Source: Aquisalinus luteolus (GTDB lineage: Bacteria; Pseudomonadota; Alphaproteobacteria; Caulobacterales; Parvularculaceae). Taken from it: a DNA stretch of 64,000 nt. This document shows positions 56,159-64,000 of the stretch, piece after piece. Location of the stretch: contig NZ_VCJR02000001.1 in assembly GCF_009712425.2 (NCBI RefSeq), positions 1,740,001 through 1,804,000 of the forward strand. Direction: 5' to 3'. The position numbers were made by a program, and so were the translations under genes. Numbering within the stretch: the stretch's first letter is position 1; the number at the start of each line of letters is the position of its first letter. The notes under the pieces are model-generated. The model saw only the letters and a list, made by a program, of their open reading frames with translations. It did not search any database and was not told the origin of the DNA.

Positions 56159-58495
56159 GTGCTATCAAGACGCAGCTTTATTCTGGCCTCGACCAGCGCC
56201 ATTGCGCTGGCGGGGTCTTTTGGGGCTTTCGCCTCCACGGATACACGAATCAAGGCCTCTCCCCTGCCGCTGCGGGATGTGAAGCTGACACCCTCGATTT
56301 ATCTCAACTCGATCGAGCGAAACCGGGACTACCTGCTCTCGCTCGAGCCCGACCGCCTGCTGCATAATTTCCACTGGAGTGCCGGCCTGGAACCGAAGGC
56401 GCCTGTCTATGGCGGTTGGGAGAAACGCGGCATTGCCGGCCACTCTCTCGGCCATTACCTGTCAGGTCTGTCGATGCTCTGGGCACAGACGGGTGATGCC
56501 CGCGTCAAGGAGGCCATCGACTATACCGTGGCCGAACTTGCCCGATGCCAGTCGGCCCATGGCGACGGCTATGTCGGCGGCACGACGGTGGAGCGCGATG
56601 GCGAGGTCGTCGATGGCAAGATCGTCTTCGAGGAAATCCGTAATGGCGATATCCGCACCGGCGGCTTCGATATCAATGGCGGCTGGGTGCCGCTCTATAC
56701 CTGGCACAAGATTCACGCCGGGCTCATCGATGCATGGCAGCTGGCCGAAAACGAACAGGCTGCACCGGTCATGCTCGGTCTTGCAGACTATCTCGCAACC
56801 ATTCTCGAAGGCCTCGATGACGAACAGATGCAGCGCCTTCTCGCCGCAGAACATGGCGGCCTGAACGAGAGCTACGCCAACACCTATGCGCTGACAGGCG
56901 ACGAGCGCTGGCTCGCCGTGGCGGAAAAGATCCGCCACAAATCGGTGCTCAATCCGCTGGCTGAAGGCGAAAATAATTTGCCTGGACTGCATGCCAATAC
57001 GCAGATCCCGAAACTGATCGGCCTTGCCCGCATCTATGAACTGACTGGCGAGACGCAGAAGGCGGACACGTCGCGCTTCTTCTATCGCACCGTGCTCGAC
57101 CACCATACCTATGCCATTGGCGGTAACTCCGAGCGCGAGCATTTCCCGCCACCCGATGTCATCGCTGGTGCGCTGACGGACCGAACCTGTGAGGCGTGTA
57201 ACACCTACAACATGATGAAGCTCGGCCGGCATCTCTACAGCTGGTCGATGGACCCGGCGCTATTCGACGATTACGAGAACATGTATCTCAACCACATCAT
57301 GTCGCACCAGCATCCCGAAACCGGCATGTTCGTCTATTTCATGCCGATGCGCAGCGGCTCGCGCCGGACCTATTCCGAACCGACGGAAAGTTTCTGGTGC
57401 TGTGTCGGGTCGGGCATGGAAAGCCATGCCAAACATGGTGATTCGGCCTATTGGCAGTCCGGCGATACGCTGTACACCAACCTCTACATGCCATCCGATG
57501 TCGATTGGAAGATGGGCGGCATGAGCCTGTCCGTGCGCACCGACTATCCGATGTCAGAGGACATTGCGTTTACGGTCAATGCGGCACCGTCCGAAGAACG
57601 CACCCTCGCCTTCCGCCTGCCCGGCTGGTGCGATGCTCCATCCCTCGCCGTGAACGGAGAGGCGATCGAGGTCAGTGCGGGTAGCGGCCATGCCAAGGTC
57701 ACGCGGCGTTGGCAGGCAGGCGACAAGATCGCCCTCACCCTGCCTATGTCGCTCGCCGTAGAGCCATCCCCGGACGAGCCGAACACGGTCACCTTCCGTC
57801 ACGGCCCGATGGTGCTAGCCGCCAATGTGGGGCCGGGCACGGAAGAAATGACGGCGCTGCCGCCTGCCCTCGTCGGCAATGATGTCAGCGCGTCAATCAC
57901 ACCGGTCGCAGGCGCCTTCGGCACCTATCGCATGGCCAATGCCAAGCCGTCCGCGGTGACCCTGACGCCTTTCTTCGATCAGTACGAGAACCGTACGGCG
58001 GTCTATTTCCCGACATTCTCCGAAGATGAATGGGCAACGAAGAGCGAAGAGTTCCGCGCCGAACAGGCTGCCAAGGCAGCGCTGGAAGCGCGTACCGCCG
58101 ATGTCATCTATCTCGGCGAGATGCAGCCGGAGCGCGACCATGATTTCCGCACGAACCAGTCGGACGTCATCGCCTTCGGTGGCAAGAACGGTCGCACAGC
58201 CTGGTGGGGTGTCGGCAACTACATCGAGTTCGACATGGCCGTGCCCGATGGCCCGGCGATCCTGCAGGTCCTTTACTGGGGCGAGGAGACCAACAAGAAC
58301 TTCGATGTCATCGTCGAGGGTGAACTGATCGCAAATGAACGCCGCGAAGGACCGGGCAAGCCGGAATTCGTTGCCGTCGATTACGTGCTGCCCCCTGAGC
58401 TGACCGCCGGCAAGGACAAGATCGCCGTACGGTTCGAGACCCGCGGCAGCGACGCGCCTGTCTATGAGGTCCGTATTCTCAGGGCCGAAGCGTAG
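56159..58495 (+). CDS. GH127 beta-L-arabinofuranosidase (DUF1680 family)
   Basis: Cleaves beta-L-arabinofuranosyl residues, as in some glycoproteins and pectin side chains. The 778-residue product begins MLSRRSFILASTSAIALAG, a signal with an SRRSF motif that suggests Tat export, and then an alpha/alpha barrel. Likely zinc-site cysteines are C347 in CEACNTYN and C414-C415 in FWCCVGSGMESH, one of the latter being the candidate nucleophile; glutamates sit in GGNSEREHF. The start is a GTG 3 bases after the GH51 stop. A C-terminal extension of about 130 residues resembles an accessory sandwich. The two genes are surely an operon. Confidence 0.9.
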   Translation: MLSRRSFILASTSAIALAGSFGAFASTDTRIKASPLPLRDVKLTPSIYLNSIERNRDYLLSLEPDRLLHNFHWSAGLEPKAPVYGGWEKRGIAGHSLGHYLSGLSMLWAQTGDARVKEAIDYTVAELARCQSAHGDGYVGGTTVERDGEVVDGKIVFEEIRNGDIRTGGFDINGGWVPLYTWHKIHAGLIDAWQLAENEQAAPVMLGLADYLATILEGLDDEQMQRLLAAEHGGLNESYANTYALTGDERWLAVAEKIRHKSVLNPLAEGENNLPGLHANTQIPKLIGLARIYELTGETQKADTSRFFYRTVLDHHTYAIGGNSEREHFPPPDVIAGALTDRTCEACNTYNMMKLGRHLYSWSMDPALFDDYENMYLNHIMSHQHPETGMFVYFMPMRSGSRRTYSEPTESFWCCVGSGMESHAKHGDSAYWQSGDTLYTNLYMPSDVDWKMGGMSLSVRTDYPMSEDIAFTVNAAPSEERTLAFRLPGWCDAPSLAVNGEAIEVSAGSGHAKVTRRWQAGDKIALTLPMSLAVEPSPDEPNTVTFRHGPMVLAANVGPGTEEMTALPPALVGNDVSASITPVAGAFGTYRMANAKPSAVTLTPFFDQYENRTAVYFPTFSEDEWATKSEEFRAEQAAKAALEARTADVIYLGEMQPERDHDFRTNQSDVIAFGGKNGRTAWWGVGNYIEFDMAVPDGPAILQVLYWGEETNKNFDVIVEGELIANERREGPGKPEFVAVDYVLPPELTAGKDKIAVRFETRGSDAPVYEVRILRAEA

Positions 58496-58515
58496 TAACC
58501 GCACCGCACTCAAAC

Positions 58516-58544
58516 AAAAAGGCCGCCCAACCGGGCGGCCTTTT
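58516..58544. terminator. Bidirectional terminator between GH127 and galM
   Basis: AAAAA, GGCCGCCC (58521-58528), loop AACC, GGGCGGCC (58533-58540), TTTT: a perfect 8-bp GC stem flanked by A and T runs, working in both directions between convergent genes. Confidence 0.9.
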
Positions 58545-58565
58545 CGATTCCATCAGGGCGTTCCC

Positions 58566-59705
58566 TTATTTGGCAACGCCGGTCTTGATCTTCATCACGT
58601 GTACATATTCCTCGCCCGGCTCCAGCCGCGCGGACGGGAAGTCTGGCTTGTTCGGCGCGTCGGGATAGACCTGCGGCTCAAGGCACAGCCCGTCGCCCTG
58701 GCGATAGAGCGTGCCGCCCTTGCCCGGCGTCGTGCCGTCGAGGAAGTTGCCGGAATAGAACTGCACCGCCGGCTTGTCGGTATAGATCTTGATCATCCGG
58801 CCGCTGACGGGGTCACTGAGTTTTGCTGCCAGCGCCATGTCATCATCGGCGGTATCGAGCACGAAATTGTGGTCATAGCCTAGGCCGAGCATGATCTGTT
58901 CGTCCGTGCTGTTGCGCACCCGTGCGCCAATGCGCATCGGCTCGCGGAAGTCGAACGGCGTCTCAGCCACGCTGCGCAGCTCGCCAGTCGGGATCAGCCC
59001 TGAATCGACCGGCGTGTAGGCACTCGCCGGGATCATCAGGTCATGTCCCAGGATCGGGCGCATGTCGGCATGGCCGGACAGGTTGAAATAGCTGTGATTG
59101 GTCATGTTGATGATGGTCGTCTTGTCCGTTGTCGCGCGGTGATCGATCGTCAGCGTACCGTCATCGTCAAGCATGTAGGTCACGCTTGCCTCGACAGTGC
59201 CGGGATAGCCGCCGGCCCCGTCAGGGCTCGTCAGGCTCAGGGTCACGCTGGCGCCATTCTCGTCCTCGCTGATATCGCTGATCGTCCAGACCAGCTTGTC
59301 GAAGCCGGTGACGCCGCCATGCAGGTGGTTGTCCCCGTCATTGGCTTCCAGCGTATACTCCGTGCCGTCGAGGGTGAAGGTCGCATTGCCGATGCGGTTG
59401 GCAAACCGGCCGATAGTGGCGCCCAGATATTGCGGCGTCGCCAGATATTCCGCCGGGGTGTCGTGGCCGAGCACGATATCGTCAAGCGTGCCGTCCTTGT
59501 CCGGTGTCTGGAGTGATTGCAGCGTCGCACCCAGCGTGATGATGCGGGCGGTGATGCCGTCTTCGGTGCTGAGGACAACGGCCTCGATTTCGGTGCCGTC
59601 TTCCAGCGTCCCGAATACTTCACGCTCGGCATCTGCGGCCATGGCGCCTGATACAGTCATGATGGCGGCTGCGCTGGTCAGCGCGATTGTACGAATAGTG
59701 GACAC
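58566..59705 (-). CDS. galM: Exported aldose 1-epimerase (mutarotase)
   Basis: Catalyses alpha/beta anomer exchange of aldoses, supplying the anomer used by transporters or kinases. The 379-residue product has a signal peptide (TIALTSAAAIMTVSGAMAADA) and galactose mutarotase motifs: FANRIGNATFTLDG, HLHGGVTGFDKLVW, NMTNHSYFNLSG (catalytic histidine), DHNFVLD and the terminal AVQFYSGNFLDG. Export of a mutarotase is consistent with acting on arabinose set free in the periplasm. It is divergent from the ABC importer genes. Confidence 0.92.
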   Translation of the reverse strand: MSTIRTIALTSAAAIMTVSGAMAADAEREVFGTLEDGTEIEAVVLSTEDGITARIITLGATLQSLQTPDKDGTLDDIVLGHDTPAEYLATPQYLGATIGRFANRIGNATFTLDGTEYTLEANDGDNHLHGGVTGFDKLVWTISDISEDENGASVTLSLTSPDGAGGYPGTVEASVTYMLDDDGTLTIDHRATTDKTTIINMTNHSYFNLSGHADMRPILGHDLMIPASAYTPVDSGLIPTGELRSVAETPFDFREPMRIGARVRNSTDEQIMLGLGYDHNFVLDTADDDMALAAKLSDPVSGRMIKIYTDKPAVQFYSGNFLDGTTPGKGGTLYRQGDGLCLEPQVYPDAPNKPDFPSARLEPGEEYVHVMKIKTGVAK

Positions 59706-59757
59706 TGTTACCTCCCGATTGTTCTTGTCATCTGTCTTGGTCCGGAAACCAGCCTAG

Positions 59758-59773
59758 CCGATTACGCAATCGG
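59758..59773. promoter_or_regulatory. Palindromic operator-like site between galM and the ABC importer
   Basis: CCGATTACGCAATCGG has perfect 6-base arms (CCGATT / AATCGG). The 3' half GCAATCGGTT recurs at 54304-54313 in the receptor/GH51 control region. Confidence 0.5.
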
Positions 59774-59805
59774 TTGGAATGCGCATCTGGGCAAGGATGG
59801 GGTTA

Positions 59806-59815
59806 CGCAAACGAT
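59806..59815. promoter_or_regulatory. Shared motif, site 2 (CGCAAACGAT)
   Basis: CGCAAACGAT is the exact reverse complement of the decamer at 50043-50052; the match extends with two differences over 17 bases (ATGAGATCGTTTGCGTA against ATGAAATCGTTTGCGAA). A TTGACA hexamer at 59843-59848 nearby may be part of the importer promoter. Confidence 0.4.
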
Positions 59816-59963
59816 CTCATTGGACTTGCATGGTCTGATTTATTGACAAGAATATGACCGCCACTACCCTGCGGCATCACGAAATACTCAATAATAACAG
59901 GCCAATAACGCCAGCCCGCAATCCGGGCAGAATATAAAGGCCAGCACTTAAAGGGAGGTGCGC

Positions 59964-61058
59964 TTGTCAGGGGTACGGCTTTCGCGCATCAGCAAACGCT
60001 TCGGCGATGTGACTGTCATCGACCAGGTCTCGCTCGATATCGAGGCGGGCGAATTCGTCGTGTTTCTCGGGCCGTCCGGCTGCGGCAAGTCGACTATCCT
60101 GCGCATGATCGCGGGTCTTGAGACTGTCGACGATGGCGAGATCCATATCGGTGAGCGCCGGGTCGATCATCTCAAACCGGGCGAGCGCGGCGTCGCCATG
60201 GTGTTCCAGAATTACGCCCTCTACCCGCACATGACCGTGCGCGACAACCTTGCCTTCGGGTTGAAGAATGTCGGTACCGACAAGCAGGTCATCAGCAAGC
60301 GGATCGATGAGGCGGCACAGAGCCTCGAGATCACCGCCCTGCTCGACCGGCGCCCGGGCCAGCTTTCCGGCGGCCAGCGCCAGCGTGTCGCCATCGCCCG
60401 CGCCATCGTGAAAGAACCTGCGCTCTTCCTGTTCGACGAGCCCCTCTCGAACCTCGACGCAGCCCTGCGCGGCCGCACGCGGCTGGAACTGGCGCAACTG
60501 CACCAGCGGCTCGGCGCGACCATGGTCTTCGTGACCCACGACCAGGTCGAGGCGATGACCCTTGCCGACCGCATCGTCGTGCTCAATGAGTGCAAGATCG
60601 AGCAGATCGGCTCGCCGATGGAGATCTATCGCCGGCCGGCGACGCAATTCGTCGCGACCTTCGTCGGCTCGCCGCGCATCAACCTGCTGCCCGTAACTGT
60701 TAATGCGGGCACGGACGACAAGGCCGCCATCGCCCTCCCCAATGGCGAGCAACTTCTAACAGCCATACCCATGGCCAAGCTGCCCGAGGGTGAGAGCTTC
60801 ACCGTCGGCATCCGCCCGGAACATGCCCGCATCGCCGAAGATGGCGTCGGCGAGGTGACTGGCACGGCGGAGGTAGTCGAACGCCTCGGCGAACGCTGCC
60901 TGATCTATCTCGACCTTGGCAATGGCCACAAGCTGACGGCGGAAGACCGTGGCGGCTCCACCGTCAAGGCGGGCGATACCTGCACCGTGAAAGTCAAATC
61001 CAGCCGCGCCCACCTGTTCGATTCCACCGGCAAGGGCTGGCACGCGGAGGGCGAATGA
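59964..61058 (+). CDS. Sugar ABC importer ATPase (UgpC/MsmK type)
   Basis: The 364-residue ATPase has Walker A GPSGCGKST, Q-loop VFQNYALYPHMTV, signature LSGGQRQRVAIARA, Walker B LFLFDEPLSNLD, and H-loop VTHDQVEAM, followed by a C-terminal TOBE/OB domain typical of MalK-like carbohydrate importers. It is the first of four overlapping genes. The start is set at TTG (59964), because AAGGGAGG at 59951-59958 overlaps the earlier in-frame GTG at 59958 and is spaced properly for the TTG. Confidence 0.93.
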   Translation: MSGVRLSRISKRFGDVTVIDQVSLDIEAGEFVVFLGPSGCGKSTILRMIAGLETVDDGEIHIGERRVDHLKPGERGVAMVFQNYALYPHMTVRDNLAFGLKNVGTDKQVISKRIDEAAQSLEITALLDRRPGQLSGGQRQRVAIARAIVKEPALFLFDEPLSNLDAALRGRTRLELAQLHQRLGATMVFVTHDQVEAMTLADRIVVLNECKIEQIGSPMEIYRRPATQFVATFVGSPRINLLPVTVNAGTDDKAAIALPNGEQLLTAIPMAKLPEGESFTVGIRPEHARIAEDGVGEVTGTAEVVERLGERCLIYLDLGNGHKLTAEDRGGSTVKAGDTCTVKVKSSRAHLFDSTGKGWHAEGE

Positions 61059-61969
61059 CCGATACGCTCTCCGTCGAGACGGCCAGCATACCCAAGGTCA
61101 AACGCCGCAAGGCGGTCGACTGGGACGGCTATCTATTCATCGCGCCCTATCTCGCCCTGTTCCTGTTGATGATCGTCACGCCACTTTTGATTGGCGTCTG
61201 GCTCTCCTTCACCAAGGGCGACCTGTTCGGCGTGGAGCGTTTCGTCGGGTTCGAGAATTTCGCCCGCCTCGCCGGTGATCCGATTTTTCGCGAGGTCGTG
61301 TGGAACACGCTCTATTTCGTTGTCCTGACCGTCCCAACCCTGACGATACTGGGCCTCGCCCTCGCCCTCGCCCTGAACTTCCAGACGCGCTGGGCGGCGG
61401 TGCTGCGCACGATATTCTTCTCCTCGACCGTCCTGTCCGTCACCGTTGTGACGCTCGTCTGGCGGCTGGTCTTCCTGCCTGATGGCGGCCTTTTGGGGGA
61501 GATCAGCGAAGCACTGGGCCAGACACCTGTCGCGTGGCTGAACGATCCACAGCTTGCCATGCCTGCCATCGCCATCACCACGATCTGGTGGTGCCTCGGC
61601 CTGCCCATGGTGCTCTATCTCGCCGCCCTGCAACAGGTGCCGCGCGAGCTTTATGAGGCCGCCGCCCTCGACGGCGCAGGGCGCTGGCGCACCCTTTGGA
61701 GCATCACCCTGCCCGCCGTGCGTCGCACGACCATGATCGTCATCGTCATCGAGATCATCCTGCAGTTCCAGCTGTTCGGCCAGCCGCAGCTGATGACCCT
61801 CGGCGGACCCAATAACGCGACGCGGCCCATCGTCCTCTTCATCTACGAGACCGGCTGGCGCCAATGGGAGCTCGGCTATGCCGCCGCCGCCGCGCAGGTG
61901 CTGTTCGCGATGATCATGGTCGCGGCCATGGCGCAGTATTTCGTCTCCTCACGGAAGGAGGAAGCGTAA
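61055..61969 (+). CDS. Sugar ABC importer permease (MalF-like)
   Basis: The 304-residue product has six predicted membrane helices and the EAA loop YEAAALDGAGRWRTLWSITLP near residue 205-225, which contacts the ATPase. It overlaps the ATPase gene by 4 bases (ATGA), as in coupled operons, and the next permease gene by 1 base. Confidence 0.92.
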   Translation: MTDTLSVETASIPKVKRRKAVDWDGYLFIAPYLALFLLMIVTPLLIGVWLSFTKGDLFGVERFVGFENFARLAGDPIFREVVWNTLYFVVLTVPTLTILGLALALALNFQTRWAAVLRTIFFSSTVLSVTVVTLVWRLVFLPDGGLLGEISEALGQTPVAWLNDPQLAMPAIAITTIWWCLGLPMVLYLAALQQVPRELYEAAALDGAGRWRTLWSITLPAVRRTTMIVIVIEIILQFQLFGQPQLMTLGGPNNATRPIVLFIYETGWRQWELGYAAAAAQVLFAMIMVAAMAQYFVSSRKEEA

Positions 61970-62793
61970 TGCGCGCGATGAGATTGCACCCGGCGGCCCT
62001 CACCCTTGTCATCATCGGCGCGGTGATCATGATGATCCCGCTCCTGTGGGTGCTCGGCCTGTCGTTCAAATCGAACGCCGAGCTGCTGGCCGACACAAGC
62101 CGCGTGTTCAGCCCGCCCTATACGCTGGAGAACTATCTCAACATCTTCGGCAATGGCGAGGTGTTCCGCTGGATTATCAACAGCCTGATCGTGTCGCTGG
62201 GCATGACCACGGGCGTGCTCGTTATCTCCTCGCTGGCGGGCTACGCCTTCGCCCGGCTCGATTTCCCGTTCCGCAACCTGATCTTCATCATCGTCCTGCT
62301 CGGTCTCGCCGTGCCGGAACAGGCGGTCATCATCGCCCGCCACCAGATGTTCTCCGCTGTCGAAATGCACAACACCTATTTCGCTCTGATCATCCCGGGC
62401 ATGGCGACGCCCTTCGGCGTGTTCCTGATGACGCAATATTTCAAGGCGATCCCGAAAGACATCGACGAGGCCGCCCTGCTCGACGGTGCCTCGCGCTTTA
62501 CCGTATTCTGGAAAGTCCTCCTGCCGCTGACAATCCCGGCGCAGGCGACGCTCGGCATCTTCGTCTTCCTGACCGCGTGGAACGATTACTGGTGGCCGCT
62601 CATCTCCGGCACGAACAAGGAGATGTTCACGCTTACGGTCGGCATCGCCTCGACCCAGCAGAATTTCGCCCAGACAGAGGGGCTCGGCTTCCTGATGTCT
62701 CAGGCCGTCTTTGCCGCCCTGCCGATCCTGATCGTCTATCTGATCTTCCAGAAATACATCATCCAGGCCGTTGCGGGGGCCGCCGGCCGATGA
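61969..62793 (+). CDS. Sugar ABC importer permease (MalG-like)
   Basis: The 274-residue product has six membrane helices, beginning LHPAALTLVIIGAVIMMIPLLWV, with the EAA loop DIDEAALLDGASRFTVFWKVLLP near residue 160-182. The start ATG at 61969 overlaps the preceding stop (TAATG). It overlaps the next gene by 4 bases. Confidence 0.92.
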   Translation: MRAMRLHPAALTLVIIGAVIMMIPLLWVLGLSFKSNAELLADTSRVFSPPYTLENYLNIFGNGEVFRWIINSLIVSLGMTTGVLVISSLAGYAFARLDFPFRNLIFIIVLLGLAVPEQAVIIARHQMFSAVEMHNTYFALIIPGMATPFGVFLMTQYFKAIPKDIDEAALLDGASRFTVFWKVLLPLTIPAQATLGIFVFLTAWNDYWWPLISGTNKEMFTLTVGIASTQQNFAQTEGLGFLMSQAVFAALPILIVYLIFQKYIIQAVAGAAGR

Positions 62794-64000
62794 GACGCGC
62801 ATTCCTCTTCCTCCTTCTGGTCATCGCTGCCTGCACGCCTTCTGACGAGCGCACCGAGCTGCGCATCCAGCGCTTCTTCGGCGCCTGCGATGCCGACTAT
62901 GGCGGCAGGACCGACATCGCCGCCGCCGAGGGTGAATGCGGGATCATGACCTCTATCATCAACGCGTTCGAGGCAGAGAACCCCGACATTCGCGTGAACC
63001 GCAATGTCGTGTTCTGGCCCGGCTATGACCAGCTGACGGCGCAGCTCGCCGCCAATGACGCACCGGACCTCGTGACCATGCATGGCTCCGTCATCTCCGA
63101 TTATCAGGCCCGCGACCTGCTACTGCCACTGGGCGATGCAATGGCCGAACAGGGTATCAATACGGCGGATTTCACCGATGCCGCCCGCCGCGCCGTGGAG
63201 ATCGATGGCCAGCTCTGGGGCCTGCCCATCGATACATGGGCGCCGCTTTGGCATATCAACATGAACCTGTTCCGCGAGGCGGGCTTGGTCGAGGAAGGCG
63301 AACCGATCCTGCCGACCAACAAGGAAGAGCTGTTCGCGCAGGCAGAGCAGTTCCGCCAGCGCACGGGCAAGCCCTATTTCGTGCAGGCGACAGCGAATGA
63401 ATACGCCTCCTTCACGCGCAATTTCTACACCTTCATCTACCAGCAGGGCAGCTCTCCCTATACGGAAGATGGCCGGGCGAACTTTACGACGCCGGAAGCC
63501 GCCGAAGCCCTCTCCCTGTTCCGCGAAATCTATGAACGCGACATGACCACCAAGAACCAGGACTACAGCGCATCTGTCTCCGGCTTCCTCAACGGTCAGG
63601 GCGGCGTCTATCTCGTCGGCACCTGGATGGTCGGCACGTTCGAGCAGGCCTCGAAGGAAACAGGCCACGCGCTGGAAAGTGGCTATACCGTCTATCCCTA
63701 TCCGCAGCTCTATGGCCGCAACGTGACCTATGCCGATGGCCATAACTGGGTGATGCCGGCCGATCCGTCGCGCACGCCGGAAGAGCGCGAGGCGGCCCTG
63801 CGCTTCCTTGAGTTCTTCGCCGAGCAGAACGTCCACTGGTCGCGCACCGGGCACCTGCCGGTCTTTCAGGAAACGATCGACAGCGCCGACTGGCTCGCCC
63901 TGCCCCATCGCGAAAACCTCGCGCCGCTTGCCGCCAATGCGCAGCCGCTGCCGAAATCGATCCGCCGGCAATTCCCGATCGAGACCATCGTCGGGCAGGA
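62790..64000 (+). CDS. Sugar ABC importer substrate-binding lipoprotein (3' end cut off)
   Basis: The ATG at 62790 overlaps the permease stop. The 403 codons seen start MRRAFLFLLLVIAACTPSDE, a lipoprotein signal with the lipobox IAAC (C15). The following type II binding-protein fold includes IINAFEAENPDIRVN, GLPIDTWAPLWHINMNLF and YFVQATANEYASFTRNFYTF, similar to MalE-like extracellular solute-binding proteins (cluster B). Two cysteines near residue 30-50 may form a disulfide. There is no stop before the window edge. Likely cargo is arabinose, arabino-oligosaccharides or a related sugar. Confidence 0.9.
   Translation, partial: MRRAFLFLLLVIAACTPSDERTELRIQRFFGACDADYGGRTDIAAAEGECGIMTSIINAFEAENPDIRVNRNVVFWPGYDQLTAQLAANDAPDLVTMHGSVISDYQARDLLLPLGDAMAEQGINTADFTDAARRAVEIDGQLWGLPIDTWAPLWHINMNLFREAGLVEEGEPILPTNKEELFAQAEQFRQRTGKPYFVQATANEYASFTRNFYTFIYQQGSSPYTEDGRANFTTPEAAEALSLFREIYERDMTTKNQDYSASVSGFLNGQGGVYLVGTWMVGTFEQASKETGHALESGYTVYPYPQLYGRNVTYADGHNWVMPADPSRTPEEREAALRFLEFFAEQNVHWSRTGHLPVFQETIDSADWLALPHRENLAPLAANAQPLPKSIRRQFPIETIVGQ

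Noticed and set aside
1-64000. tRNA, rRNA, CRISPR arrays, insertion sequences and phage attachment sites
   Set aside because: None was seen. The intergenic regions are short and contain palindromes and hairpins but no cloverleaf-like sequence, no repeat-spacer pattern and no transposase gene.

Overview
The window looks like a chromosomal segment of a GC-rich aerobic alphaproteobacterium, most likely of the Caulobacterales/Maricaulales (Hyphomonadaceae-like) group. Pointers are an NDUFA12-type complex I accessory protein, a B12-dependent class II ribonucleotide reductase, an HdaA-type DnaA regulator with a clamp-binding motif, a TonB-dependent receptor of the large oligosaccharide type, and the gene neighbourhood aspS, rnd, ppx, ppk, hdaA, purM, purN, which I associate from memory with Caulobacter relatives. 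No rRNA, tRNA, CRISPR array, insertion sequence or prophage gene was seen. The genus is not determined.

Left part (1-14.8 kb): a truncated NDUFA12 gene, nrdJ, an exported pentapeptide-repeat protein, then a three-gene minus-strand operon made of a StlD/DarB-like ketosynthase, a haem-oxygenase-like diiron protein and a helical protein of unknown function. Two palindromic operator-like sites lie upstream of this operon, and palindromic intergenic repeats surround its last gene, even supplying its C-terminal codons. Then come MgtC/SapB, a glutathione transferase, aspS with two tandem paralogous unknown genes behind it, a membrane-anchored endonuclease/exonuclease/phosphatase-fold protein and an exported unknown protein.

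Housekeeping middle (14.9-38.6 kb): the Ku-LigD end-joining pair, a 25-residue membrane peptide, rnd, ppx-ppk polyphosphate genes, hdaA with an overlapping DUF2066 gene, purM-purN, three pilus-associated pseudopilin/TadG-type genes, a highly structured non-coding stretch followed by a 46-residue Arg-rich protein, a large lipoprotein, the ribosomal operon rpsF-rpsR-rplI with a promoter, structured leader and strong terminator, then dnaB and alr.

Right part (38.6-64 kb): an L-arabinose/arabinan utilisation region. A hybrid sensor kinase is paired with a periplasmic sugar-binding-type protein (LuxP/LuxQ-like layout). A KduD-like dehydrogenase and a LacI regulator precede araB, araD, araA and a sodium:sugar symporter. 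Extracellular or periplasmic enzymes follow: GH43 arabinanase, GH51 alpha-L-arabinofuranosidase, GH127 beta-L-arabinofuranosidase and an aldose 1-epimerase, together with a TonB-dependent receptor. An ABC sugar importer (ATPase, two permeases, binding lipoprotein) runs off the right edge. The implied route is: outer-membrane uptake of arabino-oligosaccharides, periplasmic hydrolysis, mutarotation, import by symporter or ABC transporter, then isomerase, kinase and epimerase steps to D-xylulose 5-phosphate. Related short motifs recur in three control regions of this locus, which suggests a shared regulator.
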